DNA from: Bacteroidota bacterium
Lineage (GTDB): Bacteria > Bacteroidota > Bacteroidia > Bacteroidales > F082
Reading direction: 5' to 3'
NCBI GenBank assembly: GCA_016715945.1
Contig: JADJXJ010000001.1
Location: 2,046,001-2,110,000 of the forward strand
Length of the DNA stretch: 64,000 nucleotides
The notes under the pieces: generated by a model
Database searches by the model: none
What the model was told of the DNA's origin: nothing
The model's input: only the letters and a program-made list of their open reading frames with translations
Made by a program: the position numbers and the translations under genes
Shown: positions 43,538 to 52,319 of the stretch, in pieces
Layout: every line of letters starts with the position of its first letter
How positions within the stretch are numbered: position 1 is the first letter of the stretch

Positions 43538-44203
43538 ATGAAAAAAGTCCTTGTCTTCCTGCTCGTCATGTTTGCAATTGCTCCCGGCTTTGCCCAGGTG
43601 GTGGTGACCGGAAAAAGTGCCAAAGTGTCAGCCGGCTTTGACCTCTTCACGGATTTTGCAACCAAAACCCCTGCAAACATGAAAAGCAGGTCAATCAATC
43701 AGGGCTTCAATACCTTTCTGACCTACAATTTCCAAATGGGTGAAACACCCCATGTGTTTGCCATTGGCGCCGGATTGCGTACCCACAACTTCTACACCAA
43801 TACCCGCATCGCGAATACACAGGCCGACACCATCGTTTTCCGGCCCATCGACAGCAAATTATCCTACAAACGTGCAAAACTCAATGTCACTTACCTCGAT
43901 TTCCCGGCAGAGTTCCGTTTCCGCTTCGACGATAAGTGGAAGGTTGGCCTGGGTTTCAGGTTTGGCGTACTCATCGACAGCAAGGAGAAATATATTGGAC
44001 AACTTGTACAAAACGGCCCCACAATGCACCTCAAGACCAAGAAAATCAACTCCTTGGAGAAATACACTTTCGGACCAACCTTGCGTGTCGGATACAAGGT
44101 GGTCAGCCTTTATGGTTATTTCCAGCCAGCTCCGGTATTTCGCAACGATCTCGGTCCGGAGTTTATGCCAGTTTCGGTTGGTATCACACTGACTCCTTTC
44201 TGA
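43538..44203 (+). CDS. Outer-membrane beta-barrel protein
   Basis: 221 residues. Signal peptide (MKKVLVFLLVMFAIAPGFAQ) and alternating amphipathic strands, ending FMPVSVGITLTPF with the aromatic C-terminus of outer-membrane barrels. Strands include YLDFPAEFRFRFDDKWKVGL and FGPTLRVGYKVVSLYGYF, resembling the PorT/outer-membrane-protein-beta-barrel group. Function unknown; probably not PorT itself. Confidence 0.75.
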   Translation: MKKVLVFLLVMFAIAPGFAQVVVTGKSAKVSAGFDLFTDFATKTPANMKSRSINQGFNTFLTYNFQMGETPHVFAIGAGLRTHNFYTNTRIANTQADTIVFRPIDSKLSYKRAKLNVTYLDFPAEFRFRFDDKWKVGLGFRFGVLIDSKEKYIGQLVQNGPTMHLKTKKINSLEKYTFGPTLRVGYKVVSLYGYFQPAPVFRNDLGPEFMPVSVGITLTPF

Positions 44204-44234
44204 TTGTTAAGTCCGTTTTTTCGCTTGAGCCTGG

Positions 44235-44858
44235 TTAGCTCACCAGTGCAAACAAAAGAAACATCCAGACGAATCCGAGGACAAATCCCAGATAAACCTC
44301 TATCGGGCGGTGTGCGCCCAACAGCAGGCGCGATGTGCCTGCGCTGCCGGCTGCTATAGTTGCAGCAAGGGTAGCGGACAGGTAGTGCTCGTCCACAATT
44401 TTTGTAAACACAGCCATCGAACCTGTAAGTGCGCCCAAAGCCACCATGTGCAGGCTTATCTTCATCCAATAGTTAAAGCCAAGCGCCAGCAACGAAAGCA
44501 TGGATGCAGCCAGCATATATAAACCAAACAAGGGCGCTATCCCCAAAAAGCTCAGCAACTGATAGGTGAGGTAAAACAGCAGTGCAGTAACCAGGATAGG
44601 TACGTTGCGCTCCTGCCTGTGAGGCATCTGCAATGAAGACACCATTTCCATCCGCAGCATGATGTAGAAAATGATTGAGGGCACAAGCGCAGTGAGCAAC
44701 AACACAATCCCTCCGGTTGACCATTGCAGATTGGCAGGTATCTGCAGCCGTTCGTGCCCGTTGATGCTCAGGGCAATCATATAAGCATAGCTCGGGATAA
44801 GCAGGGGATGCAAAAAATATGAAATGAGCCGGGCAATAGGAATAAAGCGTTCGGACAT
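44235..44858 (-). CDS. PAP2-like membrane protein, incomplete motif set
   Basis: 207 residues, six or so hydrophobic segments. SRLLLGAHRPIEVYLGFVLG matches the last two PAP2 (type 2 phosphatidic acid phosphatase) motifs, SRxxxGxH and PxDV-like. The first motif (KxxxxxxRP) is not visible, so catalysis is doubtful or the motif is diverged. It starts 6 bases from the end of rpoN and runs in the same direction, so it is probably in the rpoN transcript. Confidence 0.72.
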   Translation of the reverse strand: MSERFIPIARLISYFLHPLLIPSYAYMIALSINGHERLQIPANLQWSTGGIVLLLTALVPSIIFYIMLRMEMVSSLQMPHRQERNVPILVTALLFYLTYQLLSFLGIAPLFGLYMLAASMLSLLALGFNYWMKISLHMVALGALTGSMAVFTKIVDEHYLSATLAATIAAGSAGTSRLLLGAHRPIEVYLGFVLGFVWMFLLFALVS

Positions 44859-44864
44859 GTTGAT

Positions 44865-46358
44865 TCAGAGCTCTTTGCGTAATCTGGCTACCGGTATGCC
44901 CAGTTGCTCGCGATACTTGGCCACGGTGCGCCTTGCAATGTTGTAGCCTTTGTCGTTGAGTATTTTGGTGAGCTGTTCGTCGGTCAGGGGTTTATCTTTT
45001 GATTCGGCGGCAATGCAGTCGCTCAGGATTTTTTTGATCTCCCGTGTCGAAACTTCCTCCCCGTCGTCGGTTTGCATCGATTCGCTGAAGAAACTCTTAA
45101 GCAGGAATGTGCCAAATGGTGTTTGTACGTATTTGCTGTTGGCCACGCGCGAAACGGTCGAGATGTCGAGGTTGACCATTTCGGCTATATCCTTGAGGAT
45201 CATTGGCCTGAGCCTGGTTTCGTCGCCCGTGAGAAAATATTCCCGCTGGTATTCCATGATGGCTTTCATGGTGTTGTAGAGGGTATTTTGTCTTTGGTTG
45301 ATGGCATCGATAAACCACCTGGCAGCATCAATTTTTTGCTTCACAAACATCAATGCCTCTTTTTCGGAGCGGCTCTTTTTGCTTTCGCTGAACATCTGAA
45401 GCATTTCCATATAGTTTCGCGAAACACGCAGCTCCGGGGTATTCCGGCTTGTCAGGCTGAGCTCAAGCTCCCCATCGTTGTTGGTGATGATAAAGTCGGG
45501 GATCACATAATGCCCGACATTATGCGAATCGGTGATGGAGTCGCCGGGCTTGGGGTTGAGCTTCAGTATGATGTTCAGTGCTTCTTTGAGTTGTTCCTCG
45601 CTTATGTTGCCGCGTTTGAGGATTTTTTCGTAGTGTTTCTTGGTAAACTCCTCAAAAAACCTGTCGATGATGAGGATCGGGAGGCGATAATCAGTTTCGG
45701 GGTCTTCGGCAGCTAGGCGGCGCAGCTGAATGAGCAGACACTCCTGCAGGTTGCGGGCGCCTACTCCGGGCGGATCAAATTCCTGTATCACCTGAAGCAC
45801 CTCGAGCACTTCCTTGCGCGAGGTTTTGATGTTTTGTGTGAACAGCAGGTCGTCAACAATGGCATCTACCGGTCTGGCAAGATAACCTGCATCATCCAGA
45901 TTTCCAATGATATAGAGTCCAATTTTGTGTTTTTGTTCATCGAGCTTGCGGTAGCCCAGCTGCTCAATGAGCATTTCCTGGAAACTTATGCCACTGGCAA
46001 AGGGGATATCAACCGCCTTTTCGTCGGGGCTGTTGTTGTTCACCGAAGTCCGGTAATCAGGAATGTCATCGTCTTCCAGGTAGTCGTCGAAGGTGAATTC
46101 GTCATCCCGGCTGTCGTATTCCTCATCATCGTCCCCATCGTAATCATCGCCGTCCTGGTCGTTGTCGTCGTAGTTAAGATCATCTTCCTGTTCAAAATTG
46201 TCGCTGTCCTCCTCCATTTCGAGGGCAGGATTTTCTTCAATTTCCTGTTTGATGCGTTGTTCCAGCGCGGTAGTGGGAATCTGCAACAGCTTCATCAGCA
46301 GGATTTGCTGGGGCGAAAGCTTTTGCAGCAGCTTTTGTTGTAGTCTCTGATTAAGCAT
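44865..46358 (-). CDS. rpoN: RNA polymerase sigma-54 factor
   Basis: 497 residues. N-terminal region I (LQQKLLQKLSPQQILLMKLLQIPTTALEQRI, Q/L-rich activator-interaction part), then a strikingly acidic Asp/Glu-rich region II (about residues 45-110, with DDNDQDGDDYDGDDDEEY), a core-binding domain, and the C-terminal DNA-binding part with the RpoN box ARRTVAKYRE. Directs transcription from -24/-12 promoters with AAA+ activators. No activator gene lies in the window, although a NtrB-like kinase starts at its end. Confidence 0.96.
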   Translation of the reverse strand: MLNQRLQQKLLQKLSPQQILLMKLLQIPTTALEQRIKQEIEENPALEMEEDSDNFEQEDDLNYDDNDQDGDDYDGDDDEEYDSRDDEFTFDDYLEDDDIPDYRTSVNNNSPDEKAVDIPFASGISFQEMLIEQLGYRKLDEQKHKIGLYIIGNLDDAGYLARPVDAIVDDLLFTQNIKTSRKEVLEVLQVIQEFDPPGVGARNLQECLLIQLRRLAAEDPETDYRLPILIIDRFFEEFTKKHYEKILKRGNISEEQLKEALNIILKLNPKPGDSITDSHNVGHYVIPDFIITNNDGELELSLTSRNTPELRVSRNYMEMLQMFSESKKSRSEKEALMFVKQKIDAARWFIDAINQRQNTLYNTMKAIMEYQREYFLTGDETRLRPMILKDIAEMVNLDISTVSRVANSKYVQTPFGTFLLKSFFSESMQTDDGEEVSTREIKKILSDCIAAESKDKPLTDEQLTKILNDKGYNIARRTVAKYREQLGIPVARLRKEL

Positions 46359-46411
46359 AGTCCCTCAATGCAGGCGTATTCGCGCTGGTTTGTTGCACGA
46401 ATTTACAACAA

Positions 46412-46440
46412 AAAACGGGATGCACTCAAGCCCCCGTTTT
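46412..46440 (-). terminator. Terminator after asnS
   Basis: AAAACGGG / CCCGTTTT stem of 8 bp with a 13-base loop; on the minus strand it is followed by TTG and AT-rich sequence. The gap 46359-46486 shows nothing else. Confidence 0.6.
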
Positions 46441-46486
46441 GGTGTTTTTTTAAGCATGTATGATTTTTATTTTTCCTGCTTCGCTC

Positions 46487-47926
46487 CTAAAACTCACAAT
46501 TGAGCGGGGTTCGCGGGAAAGGAATGACGTCGCGAATGTTGCTCATACCGCTCACAAAAAGCATAAGACGCTCAAAACCAAGGCCAAAGCCTGCATGTGG
46601 CACAGTTCCGAATTTACGGGTTTCCAGATACCACCACATGGTTTCGACAGGGATATGCATTTCGTGCATCCGCCTGAGCAGCTTTTCATACACTTCCTCA
46701 CGCTGCGATCCGCCAATGATTTCGCCAATACCGGGGAAGAGCACATCCATGGCACGTACTGTTTTGCCGTCGTCGTTCTGCTTCATATAGAAGGCTTTGA
46801 TCTCGCGCGGATAGTCGGTAAGAATGACGGGCTTTTTGAAGTGTTTCTCCACAAGGTACCGCTCATGCTCCGATTGCAGGTCGGCACCCCAGTGGTTGAT
46901 GGGATAGGCGAATTTGCCCTTTTTGTTGTAGTTGCTGTTGCGCAGAATTTCGATGGCTTCGGTGTAGGTAATGCGCTCAAAGGGATGAGCCAGCACAAAC
47001 CGCAGTTTTTCAATAAGTTCCATCGACTTTTCGTCGGGCTTTTTATTCTTTTCCTCTTCCTGCTGGCGTTTGCTCAAAAACTGCAGTTCATCAGCACAGT
47101 GGTCCAGGGCATAATTGATGAGATACTTGAGCATTTCTTCCGCCAGGTCCATATTGTCGTGGATGTCGTAGAAAGCCACCTCGGGTTCGATCATCCAGAA
47201 CTCGGCCAGATGCCGGCTGGTATTGGAGTTCTCGGCCCTGAAGGTGGGACCAAAAGTGTACACCTTGCTCATGGCCAGGGCAGCCAGCTCAGCCTCAAGC
47301 TGACCCGAAACCGTAAGGTTAGCCTTCCGGCCGAAAAAGTCCTGACGGTAATCTATCTCACCTTGCTCGGTTTTAGGCAGGTTTTCGAGTTTCAGTGTGG
47401 TTACCTGGAACATCTCTCCTGCGCCCTCGGCATCGGATGCGGTGATGATGGGCGAATGAATATTGTAGAACCCCCTGTCGTTGAAAAACTTATGGATGGC
47501 AAAGATCATGGCATGCCTCAGGCGCGTAATTGCACTGAAAGTGCGCGTGCGGAAACGCAGGTGGGCCTTTTCGCGTAAAAACTCCAGTGAGTGCTTCTTG
47601 GGTTGCAAAGGATACTCGTCCGGATTGGCCTCGCCCAACAGTTCGATCTGCGCTACGGCAAGCTCCACGCGTTGCCCGCTGCCAATAGAAGGCACCAGCC
47701 TGCCGGTGGCAGCCACCGAGGCGCCAGTGTGCATCAAAGCCAGATGCTCCTCCGGGATTTTCTCCAGATCAACAACTAATTGCAGGTCGTGCATCACCGA
47801 ACCATCGTTCAAGGCAATGAACGATACATTCTTGCTCGTGCGTCGGGTACGCACCCATCCCATCACCCGGATCTCTTTGTCCAGATCCTCGCTCAGCAAG
47901 GCATCCTTGATTTCTGTACGTTTCAC
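46487..47926 (-). CDS. asnS: Asparaginyl-tRNA synthetase
   Basis: 479-residue class II synthetase. N-terminal OB-fold (IRVMGWVRTRRTSKNVSFIALND), motif 1 (FYNIHSPIITASDAEGAGEMF), motif 2 (FRAENSNTSRHLAEFWMIE), motif 3 (AGFGLGFERLMLFVSG) near the C-terminus. The EAEMAF-type AsnRS pattern (WMIEPEVAFYD) is present. Together with glnS, it shows direct charging of both amide amino acids. Confidence 0.97.
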   Translation of the reverse strand: MKRTEIKDALLSEDLDKEIRVMGWVRTRRTSKNVSFIALNDGSVMHDLQLVVDLEKIPEEHLALMHTGASVAATGRLVPSIGSGQRVELAVAQIELLGEANPDEYPLQPKKHSLEFLREKAHLRFRTRTFSAITRLRHAMIFAIHKFFNDRGFYNIHSPIITASDAEGAGEMFQVTTLKLENLPKTEQGEIDYRQDFFGRKANLTVSGQLEAELAALAMSKVYTFGPTFRAENSNTSRHLAEFWMIEPEVAFYDIHDNMDLAEEMLKYLINYALDHCADELQFLSKRQQEEEKNKKPDEKSMELIEKLRFVLAHPFERITYTEAIEILRNSNYNKKGKFAYPINHWGADLQSEHERYLVEKHFKKPVILTDYPREIKAFYMKQNDDGKTVRAMDVLFPGIGEIIGGSQREEVYEKLLRRMHEMHIPVETMWWYLETRKFGTVPHAGFGLGFERLMLFVSGMSNIRDVIPFPRTPLNCEF

Positions 47927-48088
47927 CTTATTAAATGGTTTTGTTTAAAAAGAAGTGCAAAAAAACAAAAAATCCGGGCCTGACACGCGATTTACACCTT
48001 ATATTATTTGTATCTGTCTGATCATCAGCGCTCTTCAACCATACCCCTGACCAAAACAATCTCAAGCTGATGATTGTTATGCTTGTGT

Positions 48089-48096
48089 TAACTTTG
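48089..48096 (+). promoter_or_regulatory. -7 box for the DAHP synthase gene
   Basis: TAACTTTG lies 10 bases before ATG 48107, so the leader would be only a few bases. Confidence 0.55.
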
Positions 48097-48106
48097 CAAA
48101 CCCGAT

Positions 48107-49222
48107 ATGACGCCCGAACCGCAACTGCTGACGCACAACGACTGGTGGCCTGCTACCGGCCGGCCGCTGATCATCTCAGGGCCTTGCAGTGCCGAAACAG
48201 CGCCACAGGTGCTCGCTACTGCCCGTGCGCTGGCAGCCACGGGCAAGGTAGATGTGTTCCGGGCCGGTGTCTGGAAACCACGCACCCGCCCCGGTGGGTT
48301 CGAGGGTAAAGGCGAAGCCGCCCTGCCCTGGCTCAGCGAGGTCAAAGCCGAAACAGGTTTGCGCATCACTGTCGAGGTAGCCAACCCGACGCACATCGAA
48401 CAAGCTTTACGCCACGGCGTAGATATGTTGTGGATTGGCGCACGCACTGTGGTAAATCCGTTTTCAGTCGAAGAACTTGCACAAGCCCTTCAGGGCGTTG
48501 ATGTGCCGGTGCTGGTAAAAAATCCGCTTACCCCCGACCTCAAGCTTTGGATGGGTGCCCTGGAACGCATCAACAAAGCCGGCATCACCAAACTTGCAGC
48601 CATCCACAGGGGATTTCACTATTTCCAGAAGTCACCCTACCGGAATGCCCCCATGTGGGAAATCCCCATCGAGCTCAAACGCCTTGTTCCGCATCTCCCG
48701 CTGATCACCGACATCAGTCACATTTGCGGACGCCGCGACATCCTGGCCGAAGTGGCCCAAAAAGCTATCGACCTCGAAACCAACGGCCTGATGATCGAAA
48801 GCCATATTGACCCCGACCATGCCAAAACGGATGCTGCACAACAAATTACCCCCGACGAACTGAACGCGTTGCTTTCGAACCTAGTGCTGCGCACTCCCAC
48901 CGGCACACCAGTTTTTGAATACCTGCTCGAAACCCTGCGCACCGAAATTGATAAAATTGACGGCGAGCTGCTGCAGCTTCTGGCCCGGAGAATGGAAGTG
49001 GTGGACGAAATAGGCCGATATAAGCTCGAAAACAACATCACCATCCTCCAGCTCAAACGCTGGAAACACATCATCGACGACCGGCTCTCCATTGGCACAC
49101 ATCTGGGGCTCGACCAGAAATTTCTGCTGCAACTGCTTGAACTGGTGCACGATGCCTCCATTCAGCGTCAGCAGCAAATCTTCGAGAGTGAAGGCAAGGA
49201 ACTGCCTCCGGCAAAAAACTAA
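48107..49222 (+). CDS. Bifunctional DAHP synthase (type I, KDO8P-like)/chorismate mutase
   Basis: 371 residues. The N-terminal synthase (about 1-270) has ISGPCSAET, FRAGVWKPRTRPGGFEG, IGARTVVNPFSVEELA and ITDISHICGRRD, joining phosphoenolpyruvate and erythrose 4-phosphate. The C-terminal AroQ-type chorismate mutase (about 280-365) has ETLRTEIDKIDGELLQLLARR and ILQLKRW. This fusion is common in Bacteroidetes. The mutase part may bind aromatic end products and regulate the synthase. The window holds no other shikimate gene. Confidence 0.94.
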   Translation: MTPEPQLLTHNDWWPATGRPLIISGPCSAETAPQVLATARALAATGKVDVFRAGVWKPRTRPGGFEGKGEAALPWLSEVKAETGLRITVEVANPTHIEQALRHGVDMLWIGARTVVNPFSVEELAQALQGVDVPVLVKNPLTPDLKLWMGALERINKAGITKLAAIHRGFHYFQKSPYRNAPMWEIPIELKRLVPHLPLITDISHICGRRDILAEVAQKAIDLETNGLMIESHIDPDHAKTDAAQQITPDELNALLSNLVLRTPTGTPVFEYLLETLRTEIDKIDGELLQLLARRMEVVDEIGRYKLENNITILQLKRWKHIIDDRLSIGTHLGLDQKFLLQLLELVHDASIQRQQQIFESEGKELPPAKN

Positions 49223-49247
49223 AAAAGCGCTGAAAACCAGCGCTTTT
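49223..49247. terminator. Bidirectional terminator
   Basis: AAAAGCGCTG / CAGCGCTTTT, a 10-bp perfect stem with a 5-base loop between convergent stops at 49222 and 49253. Confidence 0.9.
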
Positions 49248-49252
49248 AATTT

Positions 49253-51598
49253 TTATTCGACCACTATCCTGTGCCTTAATTCACCCTGCGGACTGAGCAA
49301 CTGATATATTCCAGGCGAAAGAGCCGAAAGGTCGAGCTCGATGCGTCTCGTTCCAGCTTCCACTTTCCACGCACGCACCATTTGCCCGCTTTGGTTGATC
49401 AGCTCAAGGCGCATCTGCTTTTCAACCGGCCGATCGAAAACCACGTTGGTAGTGTTGCGTGCCGGGTTCGGGAAGATCCTGACATTGCGTGGCTCCTGTG
49501 CTGCCTCAGCTGAAGTTTCAACATCCAAGACGGTGATTTTAATATCGTCGAAATAAAAGCCATCTGCATTCACGGCACCATCGCTCCTGAAGGTAAAGCG
49601 CAAGAGCACATCCTTTCCGGCCCAGGGAGTCAGGTCAATATCTTCAAGCACCCAGTCGGAAATACCGTCGTAGAGCGGCTGGCCGGGCAATTGGTTGCTG
49701 CCTCCGGGCTTGGTATATTTTCCCTGCAGCGGAATCCAGTTGAACGAGTTGGTGGGTCGGATCAGCACCTGGGTATAGTCCCATCCTGCCTCTATGTTCC
49801 ACCTGGCCCAGAAATTAAGCCTGGCGTAGGTGGTGTTTGGGATGCTCACAGGCTGCGAAAGCGTGATGCTGGTGTTTTGGTTGCCTTGATAGTTGCCACC
49901 GGGCGAATCGGTTATGGAAGTCGGAGCGCTGATAAAGCTTTGGGTGGTAAGGCCCCAGGTACCGGTGGCTGACCAATTCTGCATGCTGCTGCAATTGTCC
50001 GAAAAAATCACCGAAGTCACACCATAACGCTTTGTGATGGTGTCGGTTTTGGTGTAAAGGCCATTGTTCACGCTGAGCAAAAACCTGAACACCGTTCCGC
50101 TTGTGATTTCAGGAGCAAGCGTCATGGCAATGCTGTCGGTGATGGTCTGCATATGCGCCAGCCCGTTGAAGACCCTGGGCTGCCCATGCTGAATCAGATT
50201 TCCGTCGAGCGGCTGCACACTCACCGTGAACTGGCTGGCATTGGTCAGTCCAAGTCGTTGGATATCAAATTTGAAGTAAAAGTCTTTGGTTCCGACAATG
50301 GCATCGGTGCGATCGCTGACATTGGCATAAGGTCCGCTGAGCAGGGCAGCATACACGTTCTGAATCATGTTTTCCTGGCAAAGGGGGATGATGCGGCTGA
50401 TGGCCGGCCAGAAGCCATCCGAAGCGCTCCCCACTTCGGGCGTATAGGCAAAAATGGCGTTCTTGCCCACAGTGTCGCCATACATATAGTCGTCCGAGCT
50501 GCCATTGGTGGCATAAATAGTGGTATTGGCTGGTCCCATGGTATAGTTGTTGTCGCGGGTCATGAGGGCAGCAAATGCCGCAAAAGTGTTTTGATCGGGT
50601 GTGAGATCGGAAGTATAACCCCAGGGCCAAAGCAGTAAGTTACTGTAGGAGTGATAGTTGAGTGCAATTTTGAAATCGTGGGTCTCGCAAAAGATTTTAA
50701 GGTTAGTGGTTTCAGGCTCGCTGAAAGGGCCGGTGCCCCGATAGGTCTCACTGCTTGGTGTGGGCGAGGATCCGGAATTGTCCAGACCCCATTTGTATCC
50801 AAAATTACGGTTGATATCCACTCCGAACGAGCCTCCGTTGTTGCGACGGTTTTTGCGCCACATGCCGCCTCCCTGTGGCGAATTGGCCTCGTTGAAAAGG
50901 TAACCGTCGGGGTTGACAACAGGTACAAAGTAGAGTTGAAAATTATCTACTATAAGCGTGGCCATGGGGTTGGTCTGGTAGTTTTCGAGCAGCCAGAGCA
51001 TAAAGTAAATCATTTGCTGCACGCCTATGCCTTCGCGGGCATGAATGAGGGAGGTGTAAAGCACCTTGGGTTTGTCTTCGTTTACATTGGGGTTGTTGCT
51101 GATCTTGACCCACCAGATCGGGTTGCCTTCGATGGAGGGCTGGAACGGGCTGATGGCTTGTCGTGCCGTGATGAGGTTGGGCCAGGTGGCAGCCATGAAG
51201 TCGAGCTTTTCGAGCACCTGCTGATAGGTGTAGAAACCTCCCATGCTGCCGTATCCCCAGTTTTGAGGCACCGGAAATTCATCGCCGGGATTGCGCAGAA
51301 TGGGTATATCTGCCTCGGCCTGAGCGCGTTGTGCATAAAAAGCCGACACATCGGCAATAAGCGTCTGCACATCGAAACCTGCTGCTTCCACAGCCTGTAT
51401 TTCACTGCTGCTCAGGTCAGTTTCCAGATAAGCTCCCTTTCTGAGGTATCCCTCGGTTACGTCTATTCCTGTTTGGGCAAGCGTTTCGATTGATTTTCCG
51501 GCAAGGTCGATGCGCACCCGCGACCAGGTTTCACCGGACTGTTGCCCAATGGTAATGACAGGCAACAGAAAAAATAAAATACGTAGAAGGTATTTCAT
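49253..51598 (-). CDS. Secreted M14 zinc carboxypeptidase with T9SS sorting domain
   Basis: 781 residues. Signal peptide (LLRILFFLLPVITIGQQ), then an activation-peptide-like region, the M14 domain with zinc ligands HARE (in SLIHAREGIGVQQ) and His in ALNYHSYSNLLLWPWG, and catalytic Glu in PEVGSASDGFWP. A beta-sandwich/MAM-like domain (WTLSSW-type WARWNIEAGWDYTQVLIR) and a T9SS domain (VRIFPNPARNTTNVVF ... HRIVVE) follow. A surface or secreted exopeptidase for C-terminal residues. It could expose or remove the C-terminal arginines that the deiminase modifies; this is speculation. Confidence 0.93.
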   Translation of the reverse strand: MKYLLRILFFLLPVITIGQQSGETWSRVRIDLAGKSIETLAQTGIDVTEGYLRKGAYLETDLSSSEIQAVEAAGFDVQTLIADVSAFYAQRAQAEADIPILRNPGDEFPVPQNWGYGSMGGFYTYQQVLEKLDFMAATWPNLITARQAISPFQPSIEGNPIWWVKISNNPNVNEDKPKVLYTSLIHAREGIGVQQMIYFMLWLLENYQTNPMATLIVDNFQLYFVPVVNPDGYLFNEANSPQGGGMWRKNRRNNGGSFGVDINRNFGYKWGLDNSGSSPTPSSETYRGTGPFSEPETTNLKIFCETHDFKIALNYHSYSNLLLWPWGYTSDLTPDQNTFAAFAALMTRDNNYTMGPANTTIYATNGSSDDYMYGDTVGKNAIFAYTPEVGSASDGFWPAISRIIPLCQENMIQNVYAALLSGPYANVSDRTDAIVGTKDFYFKFDIQRLGLTNASQFTVSVQPLDGNLIQHGQPRVFNGLAHMQTITDSIAMTLAPEITSGTVFRFLLSVNNGLYTKTDTITKRYGVTSVIFSDNCSSMQNWSATGTWGLTTQSFISAPTSITDSPGGNYQGNQNTSITLSQPVSIPNTTYARLNFWARWNIEAGWDYTQVLIRPTNSFNWIPLQGKYTKPGGSNQLPGQPLYDGISDWVLEDIDLTPWAGKDVLLRFTFRSDGAVNADGFYFDDIKITVLDVETSAEAAQEPRNVRIFPNPARNTTNVVFDRPVEKQMRLELINQSGQMVRAWKVEAGTRRIELDLSALSPGIYQLLSPQGELRHRIVVE

Positions 51599-51731
51599 GA
51601 TAAATGAGGTAATTGTATCCGAAGGCGTAAAGGTATATATTGCCGCACAATGATGGGTGAAGCAAAAATGAGAAAAACTGCGAAGGAAAGCTATTTATCT
51701 GATATACAACTTTTTGTTGTTCTGTGAAGAT

Positions 51732-52319
51732 TCACCTATTTTCTTTCCAACCGAAAGTTTCGATCATATGGATCACATCTGAGCGCAGAAACCTGATAAC
51801 AGGTTCGATGGAGTCGTTGTTTGGCCGGAAATTGAAATAGAGCGAAGCCCGGACAAAATGCCTGGTGGAGTCGGTGAGGTAAAACTGAAGCGGCGAAGCC
51901 ACACCCCTGCCTCCAATCTCGTAAACAAGGCCGTAAACCTTTGCTTCCGGCCTGATAATCAGACTGTCGCGAATCATGCTGGCCTTTGGCAGATGCTTCA
52001 TGGCCATGGTGTGGGCGTCGTCGATGTAGTCTTTGAGGTTGCCCTTCACCTGCTTGTAGCTCACATGGAGGGTCGCATTCATGGCCGGAAACTCCATATT
52101 GAACCAGTCTGTCTGGTCGGGCCGGTCAAGGTCGGGGACAATGCGGGCATAGGCAGGTTTGGCAAAGCTGAAGTTGCGCAGCGAATCATAATTATCACAA
52201 GCCTTCTGAGGCAACTCCAGGCGCATCCATCCTCTGGGTTTGGGGCTTTGATAGGGCTGCTGGCAAGCAAAAGCACTCAACAAAAATAAGTAAGTCCAGA
52301 ACCACTTACTGTTTAGCAT
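51732..52319 (-). CDS. gldD: Gliding motility lipoprotein GldD
   Basis: 195-residue lipoprotein with lipobox SAFAC (Cys19 region), GWMRLELPQKA, WFNMEFPAMNATLHVSYK, and SLYFNFRPNNDSIEPVIRFL near the end. It is required for T9SS-dependent gliding in Flavobacterium. ATG 52319 overlaps the end of gldE by 14 bases, a conserved arrangement. Presence does not prove motility; it also supports secretion. Confidence 0.92.
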   Translation of the reverse strand: MLNSKWFWTYLFLLSAFACQQPYQSPKPRGWMRLELPQKACDNYDSLRNFSFAKPAYARIVPDLDRPDQTDWFNMEFPAMNATLHVSYKQVKGNLKDYIDDAHTMAMKHLPKASMIRDSLIIRPEAKVYGLVYEIGGRGVASPLQFYLTDSTRHFVRASLYFNFRPNNDSIEPVIRFLRSDVIHMIETFGWKENR

